This document shows positions 46,443 through 58,910 of a stretch of 64,000 nucleotides of DNA, one piece after another (the stretch's first letter is position 1; every line of letters begins with the position of its first letter). Origin of the DNA: Pycnopodia helianthoides (Eukaryota; Echinodermata; Asteroidea; Forcipulatida; Asteriidae); assembly GCA_032158295.1 (NCBI GenBank), contig CM063245.1, forward strand, positions 4,512,700 to 4,576,699. Reading direction: 5' to 3'. Made by a program: the position numbers and the translations under genes. The notes under the pieces were generated by a model. The model saw only the letters and a program-made list of their open reading frames with translations. It was not told where the DNA came from and did no database searches.

Positions 46443-48310
46443 AACGCACATCGGTGCTGGTACGCCGAGGTCACGCGCACGTTTTAACGCACTAAGAACA
46501 GCTATATTGCACTTAGCCCGAACATCTGACGTCACACTTCGAGGCTCGTGAATAACGCCAGAGATTGTCTGGAAGGATCCTGACAAACGCACATTTTGAC
46601 CTCGCATCCCATTCAGTCGTGGATTGGATGTGTGCCGTCAGATGTTTGAGCTAACGTACATGGACCGGTGCCTGCCCATATCCTGCGGATAAGGACAGGG
46701 GACCGGTCTATCTTGCACTGATCTGCCTCCCTTTACCTCAGGGAGGGCGCTGTTTATGAGTGTGACGTCATATGCAAGGGTCTGTAGCGCACTTGCACAG
46801 TGCAAGACGGACATATGGATTTCCGACTCAACATTGGCACGTCAAGGTGGGGAACAGCAGCGGTCATTCGCAACCTCTGACACCAAAACTTTGGAAAAAC
46901 GGCTCCCCGAATATCAAAGCCAACAATATTATGCCTCTTTATCTTTGAAAATGAAGTTTTCTCCGTATTGCGCGTGGGTGATATTAATTGTGCAAGTCTT
47001 CGGAACGCCTTTTTCTCATTGCAAAAATCAATCTTCCAAGTGCAATGTAAGACTTTTATCTGCGTAGAAAATGTTTCTATTTTCCCGGAGGATGATACTA
47101 AATTGAACTGTATAACTCCTGTAAGAGGAAAAACCAAGGAAACTTATTTTTTTCTGCTATTGATTCCCCCGGCAACATAAATTTGTAATCTAATATTGAC
47201 CCAGTCATCTATAATTTAAGATACCTCGGTGAGTTCAACTCATTGTGAAACCAGTTGGGGTTTAACGATGAGCAATTCAGTACTATACGATATTACAAAT
47301 GTAGAAACCCTGTAATAACAGTATGATGGCTATAAGCGAAATGATACAGAAGCTGCCTTTTAAATTATTCAAACGCCATTTGCTCGTTTCTGAAAATATT
47401 CCAAGCGGAACTATTTCTCTGGAGAATGGTACTAAAATGAACTGTAGAATCCCTGAGCTTTCTTGACATCTAATCATTTTGTATCTGCGGTAGATTTAGC
47501 AGTTCCTGTATTTCGTCGTTTACCCGGGCGTATGAGAACTTTGAATCTATATGTGTTTTACTTTTGTAACTGTTACATATTTATTCGTATGAAAGCTCAG
47601 GGATTTTACAATTCGTTAAGGGGCATATGGCATTCAAATCTTTCAAACAAAATTTCTGTTTAGAATTACTCCTTATTCTTTTAAAGAGTTGTCATGCATT
47701 AAAACACCCACAGTGTGTTGTAATTAGTGAGTAGTGGTTAACAACAATAATTAGCCTCCAGAAATACAACAACAAACGGTCAGCCAATGTGTGGGGTCGA
47801 AAGTCTGGTTCAATTGCGGTCCGTGTTCTATCATAAAATTACACAAAATAAACACACAAATTCAAGGTATATTTATGTGAACCATTATATTTCTTCTTTT
47901 AAAATATCTTTCTAATCATATACATTTCATAACAAACGCTCGTTATAGCCCAAGGTGCTCTATATAGGTAGGCAATGTGCTCCTTTAAGTACCATCCTCC
48001 AGAGAGGTTCCATTTTTCTTTGTTCAGCCAAAACTGAATTAAAATTCACCCAGTCAGTTTCTCTTTTGTTTTATCTCTTGTTTTTATTGGTATCTACTGG
48101 GTATCATTATTCGGGATTTGTAACATTTAAAACCTTCATTAGAATGACGAATGTCATGATGTTACATTTAGCAAGTAGAATTGCATTCCGTTGTTGTTAA
48201 TCATCTTCCATTTTGTATACATTCTTTGCGCCCATTGTCTGTACTGTGTAGCGTTGCATGTCATGAACTCGCAACATTTACTTCCATTGTTTTTCGTCAT
48301 TTTATCTGAC
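46443..48310. repeat. Duplicated non-coding flank between copy E and chitinase 2
   Basis: 46950-47270 matches 22600-22900, and 47340-48290 matches 23060-23650 and the inverted 28746-29358, with more divergence. At 48010-48070 there is a SINE-type TTTTTCTTTGTTCAGCC. No supported exon. Confidence 0.65.
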
Positions 48311-48715
48311 TGGAATTGCAGAGAGCAGTCAAAAGGGCGATGGTAATATCGGGAGTTTGTATATTGTTTTTTAAACAAACGAAATTTCTTCAAAAACTTC
48401 TTAGTAATAAAATCAGGATCCTAACAATAACCTCATAAATTGCTAAATTGCAATAACCCACTGAGTAGTTACAGTCAATTACGAAAGATAATATGATCGC
48501 ACATTTCGAAAAAACACAGAAACAAACAACGCAGTTTTTCATATAAACCATATCACTCGAAACTGTCAATATTTGTAAACTTGAACAATTGCAAGCGCTG
48601 CATAGTAAAGTATTCTATAAAAGAAGCAAACTATTATCATCATCTAACAAAATAGTAGTCAGTAGCTTTTACATGAAACATTTTTTTTTTCTTCAAATTG
48701 TAAAGCACTTTAAAC

Positions 48716-48721
48716 TTTAAT
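48716..48721 (-). terminator. Putative poly(A) signal of chitinase 2
   Basis: ATTAAA on the minus strand, about 65 bp after the stop codon, the commonest variant of AATAAA. Not confirmed by transcript data. Confidence 0.4.
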
Positions 48722-48785
48722 TAGTGTTATTTTGTTTCGCGGTTTTACTTTAACATGTGTCTGTATTGCAGTCAGACACTCTAAA

Positions 48786-51700
48786 CTACTGCGGGGATCG
48801 CTCACAGTTGACATTATATGACCAATCACAAACACCGAGGACTTCGTTCCAGCGGAGTCCGTTCGGACATGACTGGGAGTAGGTAAGCCCACCTGCGCAT
48901 TGGTAGAATCTGGCACAGTCCTCGGGGTCCGTGTACAGACCGTCCGCGCGGTCGGCGCAGAACGGCGGGCGGTTCGGCGCGTTGCACGGCACCAGCTCGG
49001 GCCAGTTGCAGGTACTGGTCCGCGGGTCAAAGTACAGATTTTGGGGGCATGGTAAGTGGTGCTTGACACCATTGCTGCAAATGTAGTACATGCTACATTG
49101 TTCGGGATCTGCGTAATAACCGTTCGTCTTGCCCTGGCATTCAAAGTCGTTGGTGGCTGGTGTTTTGGTGGTCACTTCTGTTGGTGAATTGGAAGGAGAT
49201 GCATCAGTAGCAGGTTTGTTGGTTGCATTGGCATCACTGACCGGTGTGCTGGTGCCTGGTGAATTGGTGGTGGGAGCATTGGTGGCGGCTGAGTCGGTGG
49301 TCCGAGCGTTGGTGGTCTGGGCGTCAGTGGCCCGTGCGTCGGTGGTCTGGGCGTCAGTGGCCCGTGCGTCGGTGGCCTGGGCGTCAGTGGCCCGTGCGTT
49401 GGTGGCCTGGGCGTCAGTGGACGGTACTTTGGTGGCCGGTTGATCTGTCACTGCTTCACTCGTTTCTGGTCCATCGGTGCCTGCCGTAGCACTCTCTCCT
49501 GTATCACCTGCATCAAGATCATAGGTGATGGTCAACATTATTAACACAGACAAGTAAAACGAAAATAATTCACTATTAATACTTTGCAGAAATGAGATTG
49601 TATATGAAGATGACAAAACTTGAAAGTTCTTTTTTATACCTTCGAGACCGAGTGCGCTGTTAATGGCTTTCATCAGTGGCCACTTCTCGCCGCAAACTCC
49701 GTTGAAATCATCCATGTCGATAGCCCATACCATTGCACCACCAAGCTTCTTGCCCTTTAGGAAGTCCACCTGGAAGATAAAATGAAATAAGAATATTAGA
49801 AACTCCTTGCTGATGTAAGAATACTTTTGGTAATTACTCAAGAAATGCAATACCATTAAAACTTTATTTTGGTAAGGAGCACCTGAGAGCCGCTGATTGT
49901 ATATAGTAAAACACATTGTGAGAAATGACTTCCTCTGAAGTAATGTAGTTTGTGAGAAAGAGGTGATTTCTCACTGAAATATTTGAATTTGAGAAAGGCT
50001 TCAGACATAAAGCCTCTCTCAGGCATTTGAAAGCACACAATTCTTTGCAACAATGGTGTTTTTTCCTTTCTTAAAATTTCGATGACCAATATTGAGCACA
50101 AATTTTCACAGGTTTGTTATTTTATGCGTATGTTGGTCTTTGAAAATTACAAAAGTATACTCTGCCTCTAATGTATTCCAGAACGATGAAGCTTGATATG
50201 TTTTTGCGTTTGCTTATTAAAATAATAGTGACACAGAAAGAAACCATCTTCATTTGAATTATTTTGTTGTCTGCTAGAGGAAAACAAGTAGTGTATGCCG
50301 AGTGATCGGAGAGTAAATAGGTTTTGTTGACGATTGACACTATATAATTAATAGTCAATTTAACCATATTTTTTTTGCATTGTTTCTTTCGTACTCAAAT
50401 TTTAAAATGAAGCTATGCAAACAGTATTCTAATGTCTTGATATTATTGTGGTGATTGGGATGGGGATTGAGGGATCGAAACGTGACGTTTCGTGGTCTTT
50501 CTAGCCCTATTACGTCACAAACAGGGAAACCCGTGTTCGCCTTAACAAGTTGTCTCCTGAAAGAATGATTATCTAAACCAGGTGCTCACCTTAATCCGGA
50601 GGCTTTCTTCACTGTCATATCCAACCCATTGGTTTTCCATGTAAGCATAGGGCACCATACGCTCTTCGTCCCATGTTGAAGTCAGACTGCCGTCATTTAG
50701 TTTTGTGCAGATCTAGAAAGGAACAATTATCACAAAATTTGCAATAAAGCTGATCATTACAATTATCTCGATTTTATATTCAACGCTTTTAAATGTGAAG
50801 TGCAGACTTGTTCACACCACTGTCTCCTATCTGAAATGAGCTGAGTTGCTTGGAAAACCTAACTAATGTTTTTGGATCCGTAGATTGTGTAGGTAAACGA
50901 TCTGTGTTATTACAAACAGACATTCTCATATAGGGAACATTGAGTTTAGGGGGATATTCTTACCTCGTAATACGATAGAAACCCCGTCTCTGCCGTGATA
51001 GGCCCCGCCGTGCCTCCGCCGCGTGCTGGGGCGCCTATGCCCGTGCCTGGCCCGCTGAGCGTGAAGGAGCGGCCGTACAGACCCATGCCCAGTACGAGCT
51101 TGGACGGAGGTGTGCCTCCACTCAGCCAAATGTCGACGGCATTGGACTGAAAGACAAGTGTTAAAACACGGTTATTCTAATCTTAGCCAACAAGTTAATG
51201 ATGTTGATACATGTAATAATGATTATTATGTACTGCTTGTACGAGTATCCTGAACGTAATGTATTTTGGTAATCCACCTCATAATACATAACAAGGCAAC
51301 GTGATCAAACAAACACTTGAAACTAAACATTGACATTTTTTGTCGAGTTTCTGTCTACAGACACAACCGTTTTCAATGATTTATAGCTGCTGTAATTTAA
51401 ATTAAATCTTGAATACTAACGATTTGTTTTTAAAAAGTGTGGAACTAAACATTATGTGGCCTTATCTCATTGGACTAAATTGATGCACTCCAATTAAGTG
51501 ATCATTTAAAATAGACCGCTTGCAAACGACGTCACAAGCTCAAACAACGCCCTCATTGAGTTCAAAGGAAGACCTCTCATTGGCTGAGAGTTGTGCGTGG
51601 CGCGTTGCGCGCACGTTTTTACAGTTTGACGAATTCATATTGTCCAACCAGCGAAGCTGGCGGGTGAAAAGGGGTTGCGATCCAATCTCATTATATTACT

Positions 51701-54700
51701 CACACGGTTTTCAGAGAGTGAGTCAAGTACCATTAAATAAAAAACAGAAAACAAAAAATCACTTGGGATAAAAATTACTTGTCACCCTGCCACTGTAGTT
51801 GGATGTGAACCATTGATCTTTTCAACATTAAGATTACTTACCACTGTGAGCAAAAGGTTATCACCAACATCGGTGGAACCAGGATAGAGGGCGGTATGGT
51901 GTCCCGTGACAGACTCCCACTGACCGTGAAGATCGTACGATAGAAGGTTGATAAAATCGAGAGCACTGTGGACAGATTCAAGCACATAAATGTTTAAAAT
52001 AAATGGACAGTAGGCTCTATATCAGTATCAGTGGAACAGTAAATTTAGTCACATCCTCTAGTTTTCCAATTAAAACACCGCACAACTAATAGGATAATTT
52101 CATCAAATTCGGTGGAGACATTTTAGTAAAAAAGAAAAACTGTTGTTGCTGTGTGCACGTTCATATCGGGATCACAATAAGCAACGGTAACTTGTAGTTT
52201 CTGGCGCCCATCGAACAAAGATATTGACAACATAGTCTAAGAGACCGTCAACATATTGTGCTAGAAAGCTCAGTTGGAATAGAGCAGCCGTCCTGCAAGT
52301 AAATCCTGAGGTTGCAGGTTCCTTTCCCGTTGTGGTCGAATTTTCTTTGTTCACCCCTAAATTTACTTATAATAACTAATCAATGAGTAAACTTAATTTA
52401 TGTTTTTGTTTTAATTATGTATATACTTTGTCTCAAGTTTTGTTGTTGATTATTGTTATACAGAAGGAGAAATAACCGAGTAACATGAAAAACTACAGTC
52501 CCTCTTAGTGTGAGCTTTCTCCGGAATGGAGGCGGCCGGAGGAAAAAGTCAAGACGTAAAGGTAAGTTCTTATAATTTAATAGATTAACGCATAAAATTG
52601 ACTTAATCTAGTTTTACTATCACACCATTTGCCGGTGAGGATCTTGTCAGACGTTGAATTTTTGTTGTTGACATTTTGGAGGCCAGCAAGCAACTTCACT
52701 GCATTAAGAATAAACACTTTAATTCTACAAGATCTTGCTAGAGACATTTGTTTTTAAACAGTATCTTACTATCCCAGAGACACGAAATGTGTTCCAATTA
52801 AAATGTGAATGTTCTTTATACTTTGAGATTGTCTGGAACTGGTTCTCTGTAAATTGCCTTGTGTGACATGTTCCTGAGAATCACCAGCGTATTGGCACCT
52901 GGAGAGGTTTCGGTATATAGGGCCTATCCATTTTTTGAGTATTCGTTACTATAAAAACCAATACTTTCAAACAACTGGAGTCTCAAATTATTTGATTGTT
53001 AAACGACTGTTTCTTCGTTGTATGTCTCTCTCCACGGAGGGAGTGCTGTGTTGTGTCGTGAAGACGATGGAAGTATCTAATTGGTTGACCTTGTGGCATG
53101 GTTCGTATTTTTCTCCTTCGGTCTGAGCACAACCTCCAATCCCCAAACCCCGCTCTTCAAACCTTAGTAATAATTTTTTTTTCACGAGAGGCAGAAACAG
53201 TAAAAACTCTCACCTGGCGATTTTCTGGATTTCGTAGCCACTGTCAATTGTTGCCGATCCGGCTGAGCAGGCCGACGTCAGCAGGAGGCGCTCTTGACTC
53301 GTTTCGGCAGCCTCCTGTGCAAACCCTTCGCTGAGCTCCTGTAATTCATAACAAGTGTGTACGTGCGTGTTATGATAATGTGGGTATCGATATCATTGTC
53401 TCGGCATTTTGAAAACGCTAAAATTGAGAACTAATGTGCACTTCTTTTAAAGAGATTGTTTACAATTGGTTTTGTACACATGAGATTAGTGACATTATTG
53501 TACATGACATATTGTACATTATTGTAAATTTTTGTATAATATGTGGACATGAAACTTGTTATCCATTGTACAGCATGAAATACTTTACATAAAACCGTCA
53601 AAAAAGTAAATCAGAGTTAGACAATTATTTACACAAAAAGAGAGTCTCAAAACCAAGACAAGCCTATAGGTTAAAAAAGTAGTTAACTGATAAAACTACT
53701 GTTAAAACTTTGGATAGCACTGGGTAGGAAGGAGTTTTTAAAGAGGTTTGTTTTAAGGCCTGGTTGTCGAATCCTACCTGATGTCTTGGTTGCAATCAAT
53801 TAATGTAGAGGAAGAGTGTTTTTTGTCTTCATAGGGCTACTATCTTCCAGCTTCTCATGGACTAATATGAGCACTTGACGATGTGATGATTTAGAGGACA
53901 AATGTGCTCAATGTTTTATCTGAGCTTGTCGGCATTACACTAATTCCAGTTTAACACAGTGAAGTACGGAATGAAACTAACCTGAACAAGCGAGGTGAAC
54001 CGTTGTTTGTCAATGGCTGGGCTCCCTCTAGAGCCAGGGAACTCCCAGTCCAAGTCAAGCCCATCGAAACCCCTCAGGCGAAGATAGGCGATTGCGTCCT
54101 GCACAAACACCCCTCGCCTCTCAGCTGTCTCCACCATGTACGAGAACTTGTCCACCCCGTGGGTCCAGCCCCCGACCGCAAGAAGCGTCTTCAAGCCGGG
54201 GTTTTTAGCCTTCAAGTTGTTAAAGGCTTCGTAGTTTCCCACCATGTAGTCTGTTGACTCGTCGTTCCACTCGTACGGCTCCAGGCGGTTGTTGTACGAG
54301 TCGCTGAGTTTAGCGAAGCTGAAGATCAAGTGGGTGCAGAGAAACGGGTCGATGTCCCCGGCGACAAACCGACCGGTGCCCGCTGGTCGGTACTGTGCCC
54401 AGTTGGTAAAGTAGCACACAATTCGGTACTCTGATTCATCTAAATTAACATCTATTGAACAAATATTTCATTTGGAAATTAATTTATTTAGAATGATATG
54501 AAATAAGGGAAGGTACACACACACAAAAGAAATGATTACATAAGCTAAGGGAGCCCCACCTTGATATCCGATGAGCAACTGGAACGAACATTTTAGAATT
54601 CACCGTTGGGCAGGTCTCACTCTTAACACTGGCCTGTACATTGTCTAGTAAAAACTGCTTTGGGCTAGTATGCACCACTTCTCTGTGGGCTACTAAAATA

Positions 54701-55159
54701 TGTGCTACTTATTAAAAAATGTTTCCTCACATATAGGCCTAATACAATTTTGTTTAAAATAAAAATATTTTTGAGTGAGCACATTTAATTTTATTTGACC
54801 GATAAACTGGTTGTGATCACTACCATCAATACATCCGAAAGTTTTCAGTATACCTGTTTGAAATTCGGGCTGCTAAAACTTCCTGGGAACAAGTAAAAAG
54901 CACAATTTGCTGGTCCGGTGGGCTACTTTATAAAAAAGCTTAAGCGCAAGGTCTGAGGTGGAAATTTACAAAGGTGAAATACACACGGATTTCTACATTA
55001 TCATATCCCCAAAAATATCAAAACATTTCTTTTAAAGTAAGTTGAAAAAAACTTACCAGTGGTACTTCGTCTATACGGCAAGGCATCGATTTCTCCGAAT
55101 AATATAAGCATAAGCAGGGCCACCGGCAAACAAACCGTTAACACTCGGAACGAAGACAT
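48786..55159 (-). CDS. Chitinase 2: secreted GH18 chitinase with mucin-like linker and two CBM14 domains
   Basis: Eight exons: 55057-55159, 53982-54439, 53214-53338, 51842-51965, 50964-51146, 50590-50712, 49640-49769 and 48786-49507; phases 1,0,2,0,0,0,1; 655 aa. Signal peptide: [20 protein letters not shown]. The GH18 domain starts near residue 39 ([10 protein letters not shown]). The catalytic DGLDLDWE is intact with Glu at about 167. [19 protein letters not shown] and [13 protein letters not shown] follow. A linker of about 100 residues is rich in Thr/Ala ([10 protein letters not shown] repeats), a likely O-glycosylation region. CBM14 domains lie at about 536-593 and 594-655, six Cys each. 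All catalytic residues needed for chitin cleavage are present. Two binding domains suggest tighter attachment to insoluble chitin than chitinase 1, which is inference. The first AG of exon 2 could also be 10 bases further in (after AATCAG), but that would change the phase. Confidence 0.95.
49306..49428. repeat. 30 bp coding minisatellite in chitinase 2 exon 8
   Basis: About four 30 bp units (plus strand GCGTCAGTGGCCCGTGCGTC and GGTGGCCTGG), each encoding ten residues of the [10 protein letters not shown] type on the minus strand. The period keeps the frame, so linker length can vary without breaking the protein. Confidence 0.9.
52216..52357 (+). repeat. tRNA-derived SINE, copy 3 (intron 3 of chitinase 2)
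   Basis: Leader CAAAGATATTGACAACATAG, head CTAGAAAGCTCAGTTGGAAT with AGAGCAG, then GGTTGCAGGTTCC and the tail TTTTCTTTGTTCACCCC. Same family as 13-143 and 5161-5291. Confidence 0.7.
54590..54960. repeat. Dispersed repeat in intron 1 of chitinase 2
   Basis: Contains GGGCTAGTATGCACC, GTGGGCTACTAAAA and CTGGTTGTGATCAC. It is the diverged reverse complement of about 18580-18890. Confidence 0.55.
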
Positions 55160-55328
55160 GCTGCACTATTCGAAGACGATCGGATACTATGATCCGTTAC
55201 ACGTAATACACAGCTACAATGTAACGTATAGAGAGTCTATACAGTGGTGTTGGAAGACAGTAAGAATCTTGTTGGACATCCGATGAAGTTCTTAAAGGTT
55301 TTTGCTGGAGTACAAGAAGGAGAGCCCA

Positions 55329-55336
55329 TATTTATA
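55329..55336 (-). promoter_or_regulatory. Putative TATA box of chitinase 2
   Basis: TATAAATA on the minus strand within CCTATAAATATGG, 170 bp upstream of the ATG. A good match to the consensus with no start-site data. Confidence 0.55.
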
Positions 55337-55399
55337 GGCATCCTGTGTTTTCCTTAGATGCATTTTGAACCTGTCTGCGAAACTTGGAAACCCCGGGCA

Positions 55400-56541
55400 A
55401 GTCACGACCTAGGCTGTTCGTGGAGATAGGGGGGCTATTGTACCCATTATGAGAGGAATGTGTGAAACATAACGCATACACGCGGAGCAGTCAATACGAG
55501 GGTTTCACACCCATGCTTGACTGTTGTGTTGGAGTCTAATAAGATTATCCAAAGACCATATAGAAGGTGGGGATTCTACTAATCCTTGATGTGAGTACGG
55601 GATTCTGACGTCAATCACTAATACCTTCCCAAACACACATACAAAACACCATCCCAAACACACTAAAGGGTGCTAAAACAGAATGATGTAATGCTTCTAT
55701 TTTTGATCATTACGTTCAGTAATGTAATGACGACAACATTGACGTTGGTTTATTTGAATAGATGTAGTTACCTTTACCTACACTTATTTCAAACAAATAT
55801 AAATGATATAGACCTGTAAATATGAAGGCGAGTGAACCCCATTATTATGGGTGTCACCGAAAATGTAACACAGTTGTACGCTTCTACATACACTAAATTG
55901 GTAAATAATATACACAGCTTTCAAAATCATTCACTGCCCAAGATGGATCTACGCCAGGTTATATCATTATAAATATGTTTAAAAATGGCTATAAGCGAAA
56001 TGATACAGAAGCTGCTGTCAAGGTATCTTCAGAAACTTCTTAGTAATAAAATTAGAATCCTAACAATAAAAACATAAAGTGCTAAATTACAATAACACCA
56101 AATCGTTACAGTAAATTACGAAACCACTTTCAAAACCATCCACTGCCCGAGAGGGATCTACGCCAGGTTATATCATTATAAATATGTTTAAAAGTTTTTT
56201 TTTTTTTTTTTTTTTTTTTTAAATGTCTACGTGCTATCGTTCACTTTCCAACATTATACTGACATGTTTAGTGATCATATTGAAGCATAAATTCAGGTTA
56301 GCAGCAAATATTATGTTGAACTAGTGACGGTAAAGTAATGGAGGAAAAAACTTTGTTTCACCCGAAACTTCTCAATGCTGTTTGATTTCAAAACATGATT
56401 TGTTAAAGTTCATATTTGATGGTTTCAACAGGTTGAGCTAAGTGATGTTTGAAGTTTTGCATGGTATGTAAAACAAGAAGTAACTGTAACTGGTAAACTT
56501 GCGGGTACAACCATGTGTAAATCTCTTTTGGGTGGAGTGTT
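55400..56541. repeat. Intergenic DNA shared with copy E flank, with poly-T tract
   Basis: 55985-56540 matches 38045-38590. A segment with CTACGCCAGGTTATATCATT is repeated at about 55950 and 56160. An unbroken T run lies at about 56197-56220. 55400-55900 shows nothing recognisable. Confidence 0.6.
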
Positions 56542-56557
56542 GGCTCTGAAAAGAGCC
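56542..56557 (-). other. Histone-type 3' stem-loop (canonical sequence)
   Basis: The minus strand reads GGCTCTTTTCAGAGCC with AAAAGAGA about a dozen bases further, the same arrangement as 38591-38606. It lies about 190 bp beyond the stop codon of gene F. Confidence 0.6.
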
Positions 56558-56749
56558 GGTGTGGTCTTGACGTTTCGAACAGTATACTCTGCTCGTCTTA
56601 AGGAGAAAGTCAGTCGTCATCCTCTCCTCTTCACACACGTCTCCAGGCCTATATCAGTTCAAGGCAATGTGAGATTTCTTGTGATTCAATTTACCAGAAA
56701 GATATAATTAATAATGATAACAACAATGGAATTGAATCATCTATTCATT

Positions 56750-58910
56750 CTACATAGAGCAGTCGACGTTAGACTTAAAGTCGCATACATTGCTAAGTGG
56801 GTTGAAGTACGAATCTGCTGCGCACTTTTGATATCGCTTGACGCCACTAATGCAAGAGTAGTACATTGTGCAGTCGTTAGGGTCCGATGCGTACGACGGT
56901 TGGAATGAGTAAACGCAGGTAAAGCTGAATGTAGTCAATGCGTCACTCATCATCGTTGAGGCATCTAAGGGTGATGCCCCGGCCGTGGTGGAGGGCTTTG
57001 TTGTCTGTTGTTCACTGCTTGACGGCACTACTGGTGGTAAAGCAATGAAACTTAAAGGTATTATACAGGACTGGTAGTGCTGACAAAATAGTCCCAGACA
57101 GTGTTCTTGATTCATGTAACAAACCTGTGTAAATTTGGCCTTAATTCATTTTGTGAAAAGAAACCCACAATTTCAATGTAAACACATTGTCTTTAATTTT
57201 GGCTGTTGCGTTTTATTGTTGAGGTTTTTAAATATAGTCTTCTCGAACATGACTTCATTTCAGAGGGAGATATGTCACAGGAAAAAAATGGTTCTAGTAA
57301 TAGTATGAACTGTATAAGCGGTAAGCTTTAGACTAAAATTAAACAATGATGTTTCTTATTCCGACCAATCCTGTCTAATGTACCTTAAATGTGCATAAAT
57401 TGAAGCAGTTGTGGGACATAATAGTTTGTTTTAACGCAGATTCAAATATTCTTCTGGGAAATTACCTCTTTCTCAAAAACAACATTGCTTCAGAGGGAGT
57501 CTTTTGTCACAATGTTTTATACAATCAGCAGCTCTGGTAATACTCTTTAAGCACAGCTATATTATGCTCAGCTACTTTTTTGTGCTTAAGCAGCTCTACA
57601 AAATTGGACAGTATGCTCAAAGACGTAGGGATATAGCGAATGAGGACGAGAAATACCCTACTCTGCAGCAGTAGATAAAAAGCAGAATAAGTTCTCTTAG
57701 AACAAGCATGGAGAGAACTTATAAAAACCGTAATTCTACTCGGCGAAAGTAGATTTAATACACGTATACACAAAACTATAATTTATTTTACTGTAATTGG
57801 TTTTGGTTTTTGTTGTACAATAGTTAAATTTCCAAATCTTAAAATGTCTGTCTTACCGGAACCGTCTGGACAATTCAGTTCTTCGCGAATCTCCCGTTGA
57901 GAGAGAAGTGGCTTATCAAAGTAGACGACTTTGAAGTGGCGGTTAGGTGTACGGTTGCTCACACCACCCAGTTGAACCTCGGTGCACTTGCAGGGATCCT
58001 CAACCGGGATGACCCATCGGTATCGATGGGGTGCGTTCGGATCTGGTTCTTGTCCCATCCAACATACCATCGCTGTTTAAGTGAATAATGTTGGGAGGAC
58101 TGATGTAATACTATTCTAGTAAAAAGGAGCTCTAAGGTCAAGTTCAGTTGTGTGATGCACTAATTTTCCAACCGATGGAGTCTTTGTAAATGTGGGGGAA
58201 AAGACAAGTTTCTAATCTCATGTTAAAATGGTGTAAAATATGATTTGATCTGTTGCTACCTAAAAGCAAGATTTGAAACGTAACGTCATTAGACGAATAG
58301 ATGTCAACAACAAACGAATATGTACACATAATTGTTTTTGCAAAAAATTAGTTAGTGGCCTGACGTTTCGACCCTAGCAGAGTCTTTCTCGAAGGCTAAT
58401 TAATTGTTTTGTTTTTTATTATTCTTTGTTTAATTTAGAGCTGAGAGCAGTCTAGGCTGAATTGCAACAATAATAGCAAACAAATATAGCAGAATATTGA
58501 AATTTCAGTAAAAAGTAACAACTAGCAATTCTTTTTTCGCTAGTCAAAAAGTCAAACTCAACGCGTTTTGATACAAAAATATGAACATTTAGGAGCTAAA
58601 ACATTCACCGTACAAAAATGATTGAAATTCATATTATTATAAATGTGACGTCATTTGATTTTTTGAATGTTACACATTTCGCACTTGAAGGGTATCAAAT
58701 AAAATGGTATTTTACACCATTTTAACGTGAGGTTAGAGACCTGTAATTTTCCCCACTTTCATAAGTACTTAAAAACCTAAAGAAACCATATAAATTATTG
58801 AAACATTCTCTGCATGGGTTCAACAATACAACAACACATTGTAACATACCATGGGTCTTGCTAGCTAGCATCAGCACCAACAACCCGGCAGACCAGAAAG
58901 ATACCGCCAT
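56750..58910 (-). CDS. Small secreted Cys-module + CBM14 protein, copy F
   Basis: Three exons: 58850-58910, 57857-58072 and 56750-57030, phases 1 and 1, 185 aa. Exon 1 encodes a signal peptide (MAVSFWSAGLLVLMLASKTH). Exon 2 encodes the unrecognised module, about 22-92, with MVCWMG, RYRWVIPVEDPCKC and LNCPDGSG. Its end is placed at a GTAAGA donor; reading through would instead stop at 57783. Exon 3 gives a Ser/Thr linker (SSSEQQTTKPSTTAG) and a six-Cys CBM14 at about 128-185 (FTC, NDC, YYSC, QKC, NVC, VDC). The joined frame is open throughout, and copy E has the same layout. CBM14 domains bind chitin in this family; the role of the first module is unknown. It lies just upstream of chitinase 2 on the same strand. 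Confidence 0.85.

Noticed and set aside
49129..49489. Plus-strand Trp/Val-rich ORFs across the chitinase 2 linker
   Set aside because: Antisense shadows of the 30 bp coding repeat, which has no stops on either strand.
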